Positions 40,633 through 48,524 of a DNA stretch of 64,000 nt are shown one piece after another. A model generated the notes under the pieces. That model did no database searches, was not told the origin of the DNA, and saw nothing but the letters and a program-made list of their open reading frames with translations. Numbering within the stretch: the first letter of the stretch is position 1; each line of letters begins with the position of its first letter. Where the stretch lies: positions 5,208,001-5,272,000 of the forward strand of contig CAWICN010000001.1 of NCBI GenBank assembly GCA_963834725.1. The letters run 5' to 3'. The translations under genes were made by a program, and so were the position numbers. The DNA is from PALSA-693 sp963834725. GTDB taxonomy: Bacteria; Actinomycetota; Acidimicrobiia; Acidimicrobiales; Palsa-688.

Positions 40633-41598
40633 TCAGCGGTCCGGAACGATCAGCTGGAGCTCCTCAGGTTCCCACTGAAACTCGAGCGCTGGAGCCTCGC
40701 CCCCCCGGGTACCTTCCTGGGCGTCGCCCAGGAAGTCACCGTCGACCTGATAGGGGACGGGCCCGTATGGGGTGACCTCGGCTCGGACCACGTCGCGGAC
40801 CACGGTGACCGTGCGGCGGCGGGAAAATCCCGCCGCTCCCCGCAACGCCGACGCTGTCAGTCCGAGCATGGTGGTCGCACTGAGCGACCGCAGCACGACC
40901 ACACTGAGCGGTGTGTCCAGGCCGGTCCCCGGGGCGATGTCGAGCGCTCGTTCGCCGAGGAAGGTGTAGGGGTTGGCCTTCAGGCAGATCGCGAAATACC
41001 CGTCGTCGACGCTCACGTCGCGCCCGTCTCGGGTGTGCAGCTCGACGGCGAAGTGGGGATGTCGACGGTCGTAGTGACGGGCCCACGTGTCGAGGGCCGC
41101 GTAGGCGAAGATGGCCGGCCCCAGGTACCGTTTGACGGCGGACCACCGTTCGACCTGGGCCACGACGGCGGCGTCGAAGCCAATCCCGACGTGGAACAGG
41201 AACCGGCGTCCGTTGACGCTGCCGACGCTGATGGTGCGGATCCCACCCGGGCCCGCGCCGAGGGCGGCCAGGAGCTCGCCCGTCGCCTCGATGGGATCGT
41301 TGGTCATCCCGATGGTGCGGGCGAAAACGTTGGTCGACCCTCCGGGCAGGACCCCGAGGGCGCAGCCGGTGCCGGCCAGCCCGTTGGCGGCTTCGTTGAG
41401 CGTGCCGTCGCCACCAAGGACGATGACGGCGTCCGTGCCTAACGCGGCCGCCCCTTGGGCCAGTCGCATGGCGTGACCGCGCCGGCTGGTCTCCGCCACT
41501 GTCACCTCGTGGTCGGCCGCCAGCGACTTCTGGATCACGACCCGGGCACGCGCCGTCACCGACGACGCTGAGGCGTTGACGATCAGGAGCAGTCGCAC
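40633..41598 (-). CDS. Diacylglycerol kinase-like lipid kinase
   Basis: 321 residues of the DagK/YegS/LCB5 family: MRLLLIVNASASSVTARAR at the start, nucleotide-binding VIVLGGDGTLNEAANGLAG near residue 60 (GGDGT), and LGVLPGGSTNVFARTIGM. It phosphorylates a lipid such as diacylglycerol; substrate is not decided by sequence. Lies downstream of the sigma factor with a 132-bp gap. Confidence 0.87.
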   Translation of the reverse strand: MRLLLIVNASASSVTARARVVIQKSLAADHEVTVAETSRRGHAMRLAQGAAALGTDAVIVLGGDGTLNEAANGLAGTGCALGVLPGGSTNVFARTIGMTNDPIEATGELLAALGAGPGGIRTISVGSVNGRRFLFHVGIGFDAAVVAQVERWSAVKRYLGPAIFAYAALDTWARHYDRRHPHFAVELHTRDGRDVSVDDGYFAICLKANPYTFLGERALDIAPGTGLDTPLSVVVLRSLSATTMLGLTASALRGAAGFSRRRTVTVVRDVVRAEVTPYGPVPYQVDGDFLGDAQEGTRGGEAPALEFQWEPEELQLIVPDR

Positions 41599-41730
41599 GC
41601 CGGGTGCCCGCTCTGGCCGTCGGCGGGCCGGGGAGCGTCGTCATTGCGCCGGCATCCGGTCATGGCGAGGCCGAGCGCCGGGGACCAGTGGACCGCTCAA
41701 GCCGGCGGTGGCCGGGTGTCGCCGGGGTCA

Positions 41731-42486
41731 TCAGTCGGCCGTCGGCCCGCTCGGCTGCTTGGCCAGCGAGCGCATCTGCGCCACGCTCTTGGTGAGCAGC
41801 CGCGACACCTGCATTTGCGAGACCCCCAGCCGGCGGGCGATCTCTGACTGGGTCAGGCCTCCGAAGAACCGTAGCTCCACGACCTGGCGCTGGCGCGGGG
41901 GGAGCCGCTCCAGCAGGGGTTCGAGGGTGGCCCGCTGCTCGGCCCGGTCGAGCTCGGCGTCTTCCTGGCCGAGCCGCTCGCCGAGGTCACCGGAAGGCAG
42001 GTCTGGGGTCGGCGCGTCGAGGGAGGCGAACCGGTAGGCCTGACCGGCTTCGAGCGCCTCCAGGACCTCCTCCTCCGAGGCCTGCACCTCGACCGCCAGT
42101 TCGGCGATGGTCGGCGAGCGCCCGAGCTGCTGGCTCAGCATGTCGATTACCTGGCTCAGGGTGAGATACAGGTCCTGCATGCGCCGCGGGGCGCGCACGG
42201 CCCATCCGCGGTCGCGGAGGTGACGTTTCAGTTCCCCGACGATGGTCGTGGTGGCGTAGGTCGAGAACTCGACGCCAAGGCCGGGGTCGAAGCGGTCGAC
42301 TGCCTTCAGCAACCCTACCGACGCCACCTGCACCAGGTCGTCGAGTGGTTGGCCGCGGTTGGCAAAGCGCCGGGCGAGGTAGGCGGCGAGGCCCATATAG
42401 GCGGCGATCAGCTGATCGCGGAGGACGATGTCGCCCGTGCGGGCGTAGGCCTCGAATACTTCCCGCATCGAGTTCCGTTCAGGCAC
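41731..42486 (-). CDS. SigF/SigB-type alternative sigma factor
   Basis: 251 residues with regions 2 to 4: RDQLIAAYMGLAAYLARRFA, DDLVQVASVGLLKAVDRFDP, EFSTYATTTIVGELKRHLRD, and region 4.2 LTQSEIARRLGVSQMQVSRL. This is the SigB/F/G group controlling stress or developmental genes. Its start overlaps the upstream RsbW-like gene by 8 bases, so the two are translated together and probably interact. Confidence 0.9.
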   Translation of the reverse strand: MPERNSMREVFEAYARTGDIVLRDQLIAAYMGLAAYLARRFANRGQPLDDLVQVASVGLLKAVDRFDPGLGVEFSTYATTTIVGELKRHLRDRGWAVRAPRRMQDLYLTLSQVIDMLSQQLGRSPTIAELAVEVQASEEEVLEALEAGQAYRFASLDAPTPDLPSGDLGERLGQEDAELDRAEQRATLEPLLERLPPRQRQVVELRFFGGLTQSEIARRLGVSQMQVSRLLTKSVAQMRSLAKQPSGPTAD

Positions 42487-42874
42487 TGGGCCCTTCCTCG
42501 TGATGCTGCTTGACGAGCCGGAAGGTCGGGCCTTCGGGACCGCCTCCGAATCGGTGCTCGTCGACTAGGGCGCTCAGGATCACCCTGGAAAGCTCGGTGA
42601 GCTCCAACGGTGCGCCGTGATCGGCGAAGTGGCCCTGTCCTTCAACGATCAAGGTGCCCTCACCGAGCAGATAGCGCAGCTCGACGGTGCCGGGGCGGCC
42701 CGTCGGTCCTGTCAAGCCGAAGCACAGCTCGTCGATCGCCAGGCGCAGGTCCTCCACCTCGTCGTAGTTGAACCCAAGCCGGCCGGCCAGGCCCGCCGCC
42801 GTGACCCGGGCCAGGCGAAGGAACTCCGGCAAGGCCGGAACCGCTAGCCGGACTTCGTCGCTTGTGGTCACCAT
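42479..42874 (-). CDS. RsbW-like anti-sigma factor (HATPase)
   Basis: 131 residues with a GHKL ATPase-like fold: FNYDEVEDLRLAIDELCFGL is the N-box. As an anti-sigma kinase it would hold the adjacent sigma factor and release it by partner switching. The C-terminal ATP-lid motifs are weakly conserved, so catalytic competence is uncertain. ATG at 42874. Confidence 0.78.
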   Translation of the reverse strand: MVTTSDEVRLAVPALPEFLRLARVTAAGLAGRLGFNYDEVEDLRLAIDELCFGLTGPTGRPGTVELRYLLGEGTLIVEGQGHFADHGAPLELTELSRVILSALVDEHRFGGGPEGPTFRLVKQHHEEGPSA

Positions 42875-42978
42875 TTCGCGGACCGTAGCAGCCCATCCAC
42901 GTGGAGGTGACCCGGTCTTCCGGTCGATCGACATCCCGCCGGTTGGCGTCGACCGGGAAGGTGGAGGACAATGAAGGA

Positions 42979-43758
42979 ATGAACGTCGTCGTCTGCGTGA
43001 AACAGATCCCCGACCCGGCTGCCCCGCCGAAGCTGGATCCCAACACCAAGACGCTCGTGCGGGAGGGCAAGCTGATCCTCGACGAGTCCGACTCCTTTGG
43101 TGTCGAGATGGGCTTGCAGCTGGCCGATCAGGCCGGTGGGGGTGAGGTGACCCTCGTGTCGATGGCTCCCAACAGTGAGTCCAGCGGTTTGCGGACGGCG
43201 CTCGCCATGGGCGCGGCCAAGGCCATTCTGGTGAGCGATCCGGTGCTGGCTGGATCGGACGCGCTCGGGACGGCCAAGGTGCTGGCGGCGGCGATCCGGC
43301 GCGCTGAGCCCGACCTGGTGATCGCCGCAACCGAGTCGACCGACGGCTACACGGGGACCATGCCGGTCCAGATGGCCGAGTTGCTGGGCTTCCCATCGGT
43401 CACATTTTCAAAAAAAGTGACCGTTGCCGAGGGCAAGGTCCACGTGGAGCGCCAGACGGAGGCCGGCTACGACGACGTCGAGGTGCCGCTGCCTGCCCTC
43501 ATCACCGTCACGGCGGGGGTGGTGGAGCCCAGGTATCCCTCCTTCAAGGGCATCATGGCGGCGAAGGGGAAGCCGGTCGAGGAGCTCAAGGTTGCCGATC
43601 TGGGTATCGATCCCGGGCAGGTGGGCGCAGCTGGATCCGGCCAGGAGGTGGTCTCCGTACAGCCGGCCGAGGCCCGCAAGAGCGGCGAGATCGTCGTGGA
43701 CGAAGGCGACGGGCACGAGCGGATCCTGGCGTTCCTCGAGGAACTGAAGGTCATCTAG
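42979..43758 (+). CDS. etfB: Electron transfer flavoprotein beta subunit
   Basis: 259 residues: MNVVVCVKQIPDPAAPPKLD, ESDSFGVEMGLQLADQAGGG, AATESTDGYTGTMPVQMAEL and AGVVEPRYPSFKGIMAAKGK are ETF-beta hallmarks. With EtfA it carries electrons from acyl-CoA dehydrogenases to the quinone pool. ATG at 42979 follows GAAGGA. Followed by etfA after 65 bp. Confidence 0.93.
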   Translation: MNVVVCVKQIPDPAAPPKLDPNTKTLVREGKLILDESDSFGVEMGLQLADQAGGGEVTLVSMAPNSESSGLRTALAMGAAKAILVSDPVLAGSDALGTAKVLAAAIRRAEPDLVIAATESTDGYTGTMPVQMAELLGFPSVTFSKKVTVAEGKVHVERQTEAGYDDVEVPLPALITVTAGVVEPRYPSFKGIMAAKGKPVEELKVADLGIDPGQVGAAGSGQEVVSVQPAEARKSGEIVVDEGDGHERILAFLEELKVI

Positions 43759-43823
43759 CCCCGGCCCGAAACGACTGACCCAAATCAACGGACTGACACC
43801 CGGACAGAGAGGCACAACGACTA

Positions 43824-44792
43824 ATGGCATTGGACAAGGTCTGGGTCCTTGTCGAGCGCAGCGAAGATAAGGCCAAGCCGGTCTCGCTCGAGTTGCTCAG
43901 CAAGGCCCATGAGCTCGGCGCGACCGTCGAGGGGGTGACCTGGGGCGACGGAGACTCCCTCGCCGCCGAGGTGGGCGAGCACGGCGCCACGGCTCTGCAC
44001 ACCGTCGGCGATCTCGGCGAGGGTTTGCCCGGACCCGCTCTGGCCGCGGCCATCGCGGCCCAGGTCGCGGCCGGCAACAGCCCCGACGCCATCCTGATAC
44101 CCCAGACCTACGACGGTCGCGATATCGCCGGCCGCCTCTCGGTGCGGATCGATCGCCCGGTGCTGACCAACGTCGTCGGCATCGAGTCGAGTGACGGTCA
44201 GCTCATTACCGAGCACGCCATCTTCGGTGGGACCGAGATCCTCAAGGCCCGGTTCACGGCGGGGACACCCGGGATCTTCGTGATTCGGGCCAAGTCGTTC
44301 GCGGCCGAGCCCTCCGGGAGTGGCGCGGCCTCCGTCGATACCTGGGAGGTTCCCACCCTCGGTACCGAAGGGGCAGCCCGGGTGCTGTCGTCGCACGTCG
44401 AGGAGAGCGAAGGACCCAAGCTCGACGAGGCCGCCATCGTCGTATCGGGCGGGCGCGGCCTTGGCGAGGCCGCTGGCTACAAGATGATCGAAGATCTGGC
44501 CAAGCTCCTCGGCGCCGCCGCGGGCGCGTCCCGAGCCATCGTCGATGCCGGTTGGGTCCCCTACTCACACCAGGTGGGTCAAACCGGAAAGACGGTCAAG
44601 CCGACCATCTACATCGCCGTCGGCATCTCCGGTGCGACTCAGCACATGGTCGGGATGAAAAGCGCCAAGAACATCATCGCTGTGAACAAGGACCAGGAGG
44701 CGCCGATCTTCTCGATCGCCGACCTCGGAATCGTGGGCGACGTCAACAAGGTGCTACCCAAGCTGATCGAGGCCCTTCGGCAGCGGACCTGA
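43824..44792 (+). CDS. etfA: Electron transfer flavoprotein alpha subunit
   Basis: 322 residues. N-terminal domain MALDKVWVLVERSEDKAKP; C-terminal FAD-binding run TIYIAVGISGATQHMVGMK with VVSGGRGLGEAAGYKMIEDL and DAGWVPYSHQVGQTGKTVKP. Forms the heterodimer with EtfB. The stop is the first of a series of TGA-bearing 17-bp repeats. Confidence 0.93.
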   Translation: MALDKVWVLVERSEDKAKPVSLELLSKAHELGATVEGVTWGDGDSLAAEVGEHGATALHTVGDLGEGLPGPALAAAIAAQVAAGNSPDAILIPQTYDGRDIAGRLSVRIDRPVLTNVVGIESSDGQLITEHAIFGGTEILKARFTAGTPGIFVIRAKSFAAEPSGSGAASVDTWEVPTLGTEGAARVLSSHVEESEGPKLDEAAIVVSGGRGLGEAAGYKMIEDLAKLLGAAAGASRAIVDAGWVPYSHQVGQTGKTVKPTIYIAVGISGATQHMVGMKSAKNIIAVNKDQEAPIFSIADLGIVGDVNKVLPKLIEALRQRT

Positions 44793-44916
44793 CGGGCCTG
44801 GAGCCCGGGGCGGCCTGAACCCTGGGGCGGCCTGAACCCTGGGGCGGCCTGAACCCTGGGGCGGCCTGAACCCCCGGAGCGGCATGAACCGGGAGCGGCC
44901 TGAACCCCGGAGCGGG
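44790..44916 (+). repeat. 17-bp repeats following the etfA stop
   Basis: About six units of CCTGGGGCGGCCTGAAC type; TGA triplets recur at 44816, 44833, 44850, 44867, 44885 and 44901 after the etfA stop at 44790. They run up to the end of the SCO1664-like gene on the other strand. Confidence 0.85.
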
Positions 44917-44932
44917 TCGCCCGGGCGGCCGC

Positions 44933-45688
44933 TCAGACCAGCGGCCAGGGATACGGGTGATGTGAGCGAGGCGTCGGCAACCGGCCCATCTCCAGGATGC
45001 GCTCGATGCGGGATTCGAGGGCGCGTCGCTCGTCATCGTGGAGCAACGCCGCCAGCGCCGGCGGAAGGCCGCGGCGGGCGAGCTGCTCGAGATCCCGGCG
45101 ATCGGCACGGGCCAGCGGCTCGCCGGCGAAGTCCCAGATCACGGTGCGGAGCTTCGGCTGGGCGTGGAAGCACAACCCGTGGTCGATACCCCACACCCGC
45201 CCGCCGGCGTCGATCAGGCAGTGACCGCCCTTGCGATCGGCGTTGTTGGCGATGACGTCAAACGTCGCCATCCGCTTCAGGGCTGGACGGTGGGCGTCGA
45301 TCTCGAGCAGCGTGAAGTAGTGCTGCTCGAAGTCGGCGTCGACGAAACGCTGGAGCGACCCGGCGTCGAGCGGACCGTCCTGGCGGTGGACGGTCTCGGG
45401 AACCAGCCCCCACCCCAGGGCCTCGGCCAGTTCGTAGGCGGCGACCTCCCGTCGGTACAACCCATCCGGGAAGTCCCACAGGCGGCGCTCGGCCCGGCCT
45501 GGCTTGTAGACCGCGGCGGTGGTGTGCTCGTCGTCGGTCACCGTCACGAGGTAGGTGCCGTTGCTGCTCCACGGCAGACGCCCCTGGATCTCGATCCGTC
45601 CGGACGCGAGCAGGCTCAGCACTGCCGGACTGGAGCGCTCAGGCTGCCGGCGGGCGGTGGCCGTTGGTCCGCGCACATGAGTGACCAT
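44933..45688 (-). CDS. SCO1664 family protein
   Basis: 251 residues of an actinobacterial family with a PI3/4-kinase-like core: GTYLVTVTDDEHTTAAVYKP (nucleotide-binding lysine region), LPRREVAAYELAEALG-like helix, MATFDVIANNADRKGGHCLI (catalytic-loop D-x-x-N) and VWGIDHGLCFH. Function unknown. It is the third gene of the conserved phosphomutase-DUF3090-SCO1664 set (Rv2135c-Rv2133c type) and overlaps DUF3090 by 50 bp. Confidence 0.83.
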   Translation of the reverse strand: MVTHVRGPTATARRQPERSSPAVLSLLASGRIEIQGRLPWSSNGTYLVTVTDDEHTTAAVYKPGRAERRLWDFPDGLYRREVAAYELAEALGWGLVPETVHRQDGPLDAGSLQRFVDADFEQHYFTLLEIDAHRPALKRMATFDVIANNADRKGGHCLIDAGGRVWGIDHGLCFHAQPKLRTVIWDFAGEPLARADRRDLEQLARRGLPPALAALLHDDERRALESRIERILEMGRLPTPRSHHPYPWPLV

Positions 45689-46280
45689 CAGGATCGATGG
45701 GACGGCCGCACAAGGCGCACGTTGGTCGACCGGCCGAGACGAGGTCCCAGCCCCGCCGAACGATCGCCGCGGCCTGGGTACGAGTCAGGCTCAGCCGCCC
45801 CATCCCGCGATCACCGGGTCCCCCTGGGTCATCGAGTGAGTGTGGCCCGAGCGATGGTTCATTACCCGCCAGATTCTCCAGACTTTCCAGACCGGCCGTC
45901 GCCATTCCCTCAGCGTCGTCGGTGTCGTTTGGTTCGTCGGTGTCGTCTGGCTCGTCGTCAGCGGTGATCTCCTCGGCCACGATGACGATCCGGTCGGCGT
46001 CGCTGTCGTAGGCGAGTTGCAGCCCGCCGACCGCCCATTCCGCCTGCACCGGCTCCGCCAGCGCGAGCGTGTCATCGTCGGGCAGGGGGGCGGCGACGGG
46101 CAGATCCGACAGGATCTCCCCGAGGAACTGCGCCATGGCCGCCACCTGCTGCTTTTCGAGCTTCAGGGTGACGTGTTGGTCGCCCTGGCGGGCCTGAAGG
46201 TAGAAGACGCGCTGGCCCGGGACGCCGACCGTGCCGACCGTCGCCCATTCGACGTCGGGCAGATCGAATGAGCGACTCAC
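45639..46280 (-). CDS. DUF3090 family protein
   Basis: 213 residues. N-terminal RSFDLPDVEWATVGTVGVPG, QRVFYLQARQGDQHVTLKLE and EKQQVAAMAQFLGEIL are typical; the C-terminus has TRTQAAAIVRRGWDLVSAGR and a CALCGRPIDPDGHSC zinc-knuckle-like end. Between them is an Asp/Glu/Thr-rich insert. Function unknown; conserved neighbours suggest a shared pathway with the phosphomutase-like enzyme. Confidence 0.85.
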   Translation of the reverse strand: MSRSFDLPDVEWATVGTVGVPGQRVFYLQARQGDQHVTLKLEKQQVAAMAQFLGEILSDLPVAAPLPDDDTLALAEPVQAEWAVGGLQLAYDSDADRIVIVAEEITADDEPDDTDEPNDTDDAEGMATAGLESLENLAGNEPSLGPHSLDDPGGPGDRGMGRLSLTRTQAAAIVRRGWDLVSAGRPTCALCGRPIDPDGHSCARTNGHRPPAA

Positions 46281-46290
46281 GGCGGAACGC

Positions 46291-46983
46291 TCACGACGGC
46301 ACCAGGTCCGACAGCGAGCCGGTGGCGTTGACCGCCAGGACCATCGGACCGCCTGGCCCGTAGCTGATGGCGGTCACCGAGCAGGGGGAGATGACGATCC
46401 GCTGGAAGAGGTCGAGGTGGGAGCCGACAGCGTCGGCGACCACCGCCTTGATCGGGTCGGCATGGGACACCGCGATCACCGTCTGACCGGGGTGGCGGGC
46501 CCGCAGATCCGCCATGGCCTGGACCATGCGAGCCTGCATCCCCACGAAGGATTCGCCACTCGGAAATCGGAACCCGCTCGGGTACCGCTGCACGGTCATC
46601 CATTCCGGCCGCTTCATCAGCTGCTTGAGGGTCACACCCGTCCACTCCCCGAAGTCGCACTCGATGAGCCCGCGCGCCACGCGGACTCGTAACCCGAGGG
46701 CCGCCGCCAGGGGCGCAGCCGTCTCGCGGGTCCGCTCCAGCGGGGAGCTGTAGACGGCCGCGACCCGGGGCTTCGCGCCGTTCGCCGGCGCCCGCCCGCC
46801 TTTCGCCGGCGCCCACACGGCCAGGCGTTCGCCCAAACGGGCGGCCTGCTCGCGACCCGCGTCGGCCAGGTGCAGGCCAGGCGCCCGCCCCGGCAGGACC
46901 TGACCGGTACTCGGCGTGGCGCCGTGCCGCACCAGCAGTACCAGCGTGGACGGGGGGAGCTTCGGCATCCTGGTCGGCGGCAT
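46291..46983 (-). CDS. MSMEG_4193-like histidine phosphatase family protein
   Basis: 230 residues. Phosphohistidine motif LVLLVRHGATPSTGQVLPGR, YSSPLERTRETAAPLA, IECDFGEWTGVTLKQL, and the second catalytic His in VIAVSHADPIKAVVADA. The family is annotated as putative phosphomutase; phosphatase activity is equally likely. First gene of the triad; divergent from the uracil-DNA glycosylase gene. Confidence 0.86.
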   Translation of the reverse strand: MPPTRMPKLPPSTLVLLVRHGATPSTGQVLPGRAPGLHLADAGREQAARLGERLAVWAPAKGGRAPANGAKPRVAAVYSSPLERTRETAAPLAAALGLRVRVARGLIECDFGEWTGVTLKQLMKRPEWMTVQRYPSGFRFPSGESFVGMQARMVQAMADLRARHPGQTVIAVSHADPIKAVVADAVGSHLDLFQRIVISPCSVTAISYGPGGPMVLAVNATGSLSDLVPS

Positions 46984-47031
46984 TTCGTCGCCAACCTAGT
47001 GTCTTTTCGATGCAGACCTAGTCTCTGCAGG

Positions 47032-47724
47032 ATGCAAAACAGGCCCGGGGCGCAGGCTGAATCGCTGGTGCAGCTCGAAGCCGAGATCATCGCGTGCCGG
47101 GCCTGTCCTCGACTCGTCGCCTGGCGCGAGGAGGTGGCGATGACGCGACGCGCCTCCTTCCGGGATGAGGAGTACTGGGCTCGTCCGCTGCCAGGGTTCG
47201 GCGACCCCGGGGCGACCATCGTGCTCGTCGGCCTGGCCCCGGCCGCCCACGGCGGCAACCGCACGGGGCGGGTGTTCACCGGCGATCGCTCCGCCGACTG
47301 GCTGTTCGCATCGCTCTACCGGTGCGGCCTGGCCAACCAGCCCACGTCGAGCCGGCGTGACGACGGACTGCGGCTGGACGGAGTCTGGGTGACGGCGTCG
47401 GTACGCTGCGCACCGCCGGCCAACCGGCCCACTCCGCAGGAGCGGGACCGCTGCCTGCCGTTCCTCGAGCGGGAAGTGTCACTGCTTTCCTCCGCACGGG
47501 TGTTCGTGGCCCTGGGACAGTACGCCTATGACACCCTCAACCGGATTCTTCCCCTGGGGCGTCGCCCCCGCTTTGGCCACGGGGTGGAGACGCCCGCCGG
47601 CGAGGGGCGTATGGTGATCTGCTCCTACCACCCCAGTCAGCAGAACACCTTCACGGGCAAGCTCACCGCATCCATGCTCGACGCGGTGTTCACCCGGGCC
47701 CGCCAGCTGGCCGCGGCCGGCTGA
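47032..47724 (+). CDS. Uracil-DNA glycosylase family 5 (UDGb)
   Basis: 230 residues. Fe-S Cys in IIACRACPRLV and further Cys in VRCAPPANRPTPQERDRC; active-site motif A GLAPAAHGGNRTGRVFTGD (the family 5 form without the usual catalytic Asp) and motif B CSYHPSQQNTFTGKL. Removes uracil and other deaminated bases. ATG at 47032; its stop overlaps the fpg start (TGATG), linking two base-excision repair genes. Confidence 0.88.
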   Translation: MQNRPGAQAESLVQLEAEIIACRACPRLVAWREEVAMTRRASFRDEEYWARPLPGFGDPGATIVLVGLAPAAHGGNRTGRVFTGDRSADWLFASLYRCGLANQPTSSRRDDGLRLDGVWVTASVRCAPPANRPTPQERDRCLPFLEREVSLLSSARVFVALGQYAYDTLNRILPLGRRPRFGHGVETPAGEGRMVICSYHPSQQNTFTGKLTASMLDAVFTRARQLAAAG

Positions 47725-48524
47725 TGCCCGAGCTTCCCGAGGTCGAGGGCTACCGGGCCCTGGCCGAGCGGACGGCCCTCGGCCGCCCGATCGACGGCGT
47801 CGACGCACCGGACGCCTGGTACCTCAAGCGGGGTCTGGTGGCGGCCCGGGCCGCCTCGGCTCTCGTGGGCCTCCGCTTCCTCGCCGCCCGTCGGCGTGGC
47901 AAGCTCATGCTGCTCGACGCCGGACCGGCAGGCGGCCGGGTGGAGGTGGTGCTCGGCCTGCATTTCGGCATGAGCGGGCGGCTCATCGTTGATGGCCGGA
48001 CCAGCCTCGACCGCCTGCTCTACTCACCGCCCGGCGATGCGACCCGCTACGACCGCTTCACGATCCGCTTCGTCGGCGGTGGGTGGCTCGCGATGCGGGA
48101 CGCTCGCCGGCTGGGTGCAGTCGAGCTCGACCCCGACGAGGGCCGCCTCGGACCGGATGCCTTGTCGGCAACGCCGGCCGATCTTCGGGCCGCGCTGGCC
48201 GGCAGCGATGTCAGCCTCAAGGCGCGCCTGCTCGATCAGACGCGGCTGGCTGGAGTCGGGAACCTGATCGCCGACGAGGTGCTCTGGCGCTCCAGCCTGG
48301 CCCCTGACCGGCCGTGCCGCTCGCTCTCGGCCGCCGAGCTGCGCCGCCTGCACCGGCACCTCAGCACCGGTCTGGCCGAGCTGATCCGGCGGGGCGGATC
48401 CCACACGGGCGACCTGCAACCGGAGCGCCACCCCGGCGGCCGTTGCCCCCGCGACCACGCTGAGCTCAGCCGAGGAGTCGTGGGTGGGCGGACGACGTGG
48501 TGGTGTCCGCGGCATCAGCGTTGA
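47724..48524 (+). CDS. Fpg/Nei family DNA glycosylase
   Basis: 266 residues. It begins PELPEVEGYR, the catalytic Pro-Glu N-terminus, then LRFLAARRRGKLMLLD and the helix-two-turn-helix QTRLAGVGNLIADEVLWRSS. The C-terminal zinc finger is altered: the first Cys pair reads CPRDH instead of CPRC-x and the second reads CPRHQR, so zinc ligation may use His. Cleaves oxidised bases with AP-lyase activity. Its 3' end is overlapped on the opposite strand by the P55-like frame. Confidence 0.85.
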   Translation: MPELPEVEGYRALAERTALGRPIDGVDAPDAWYLKRGLVAARAASALVGLRFLAARRRGKLMLLDAGPAGGRVEVVLGLHFGMSGRLIVDGRTSLDRLLYSPPGDATRYDRFTIRFVGGGWLAMRDARRLGAVELDPDEGRLGPDALSATPADLRAALAGSDVSLKARLLDQTRLAGVGNLIADEVLWRSSLAPDRPCRSLSAAELRRLHRHLSTGLAELIRRGGSHTGDLQPERHPGGRCPRDHAELSRGVVGGRTTWWCPRHQR

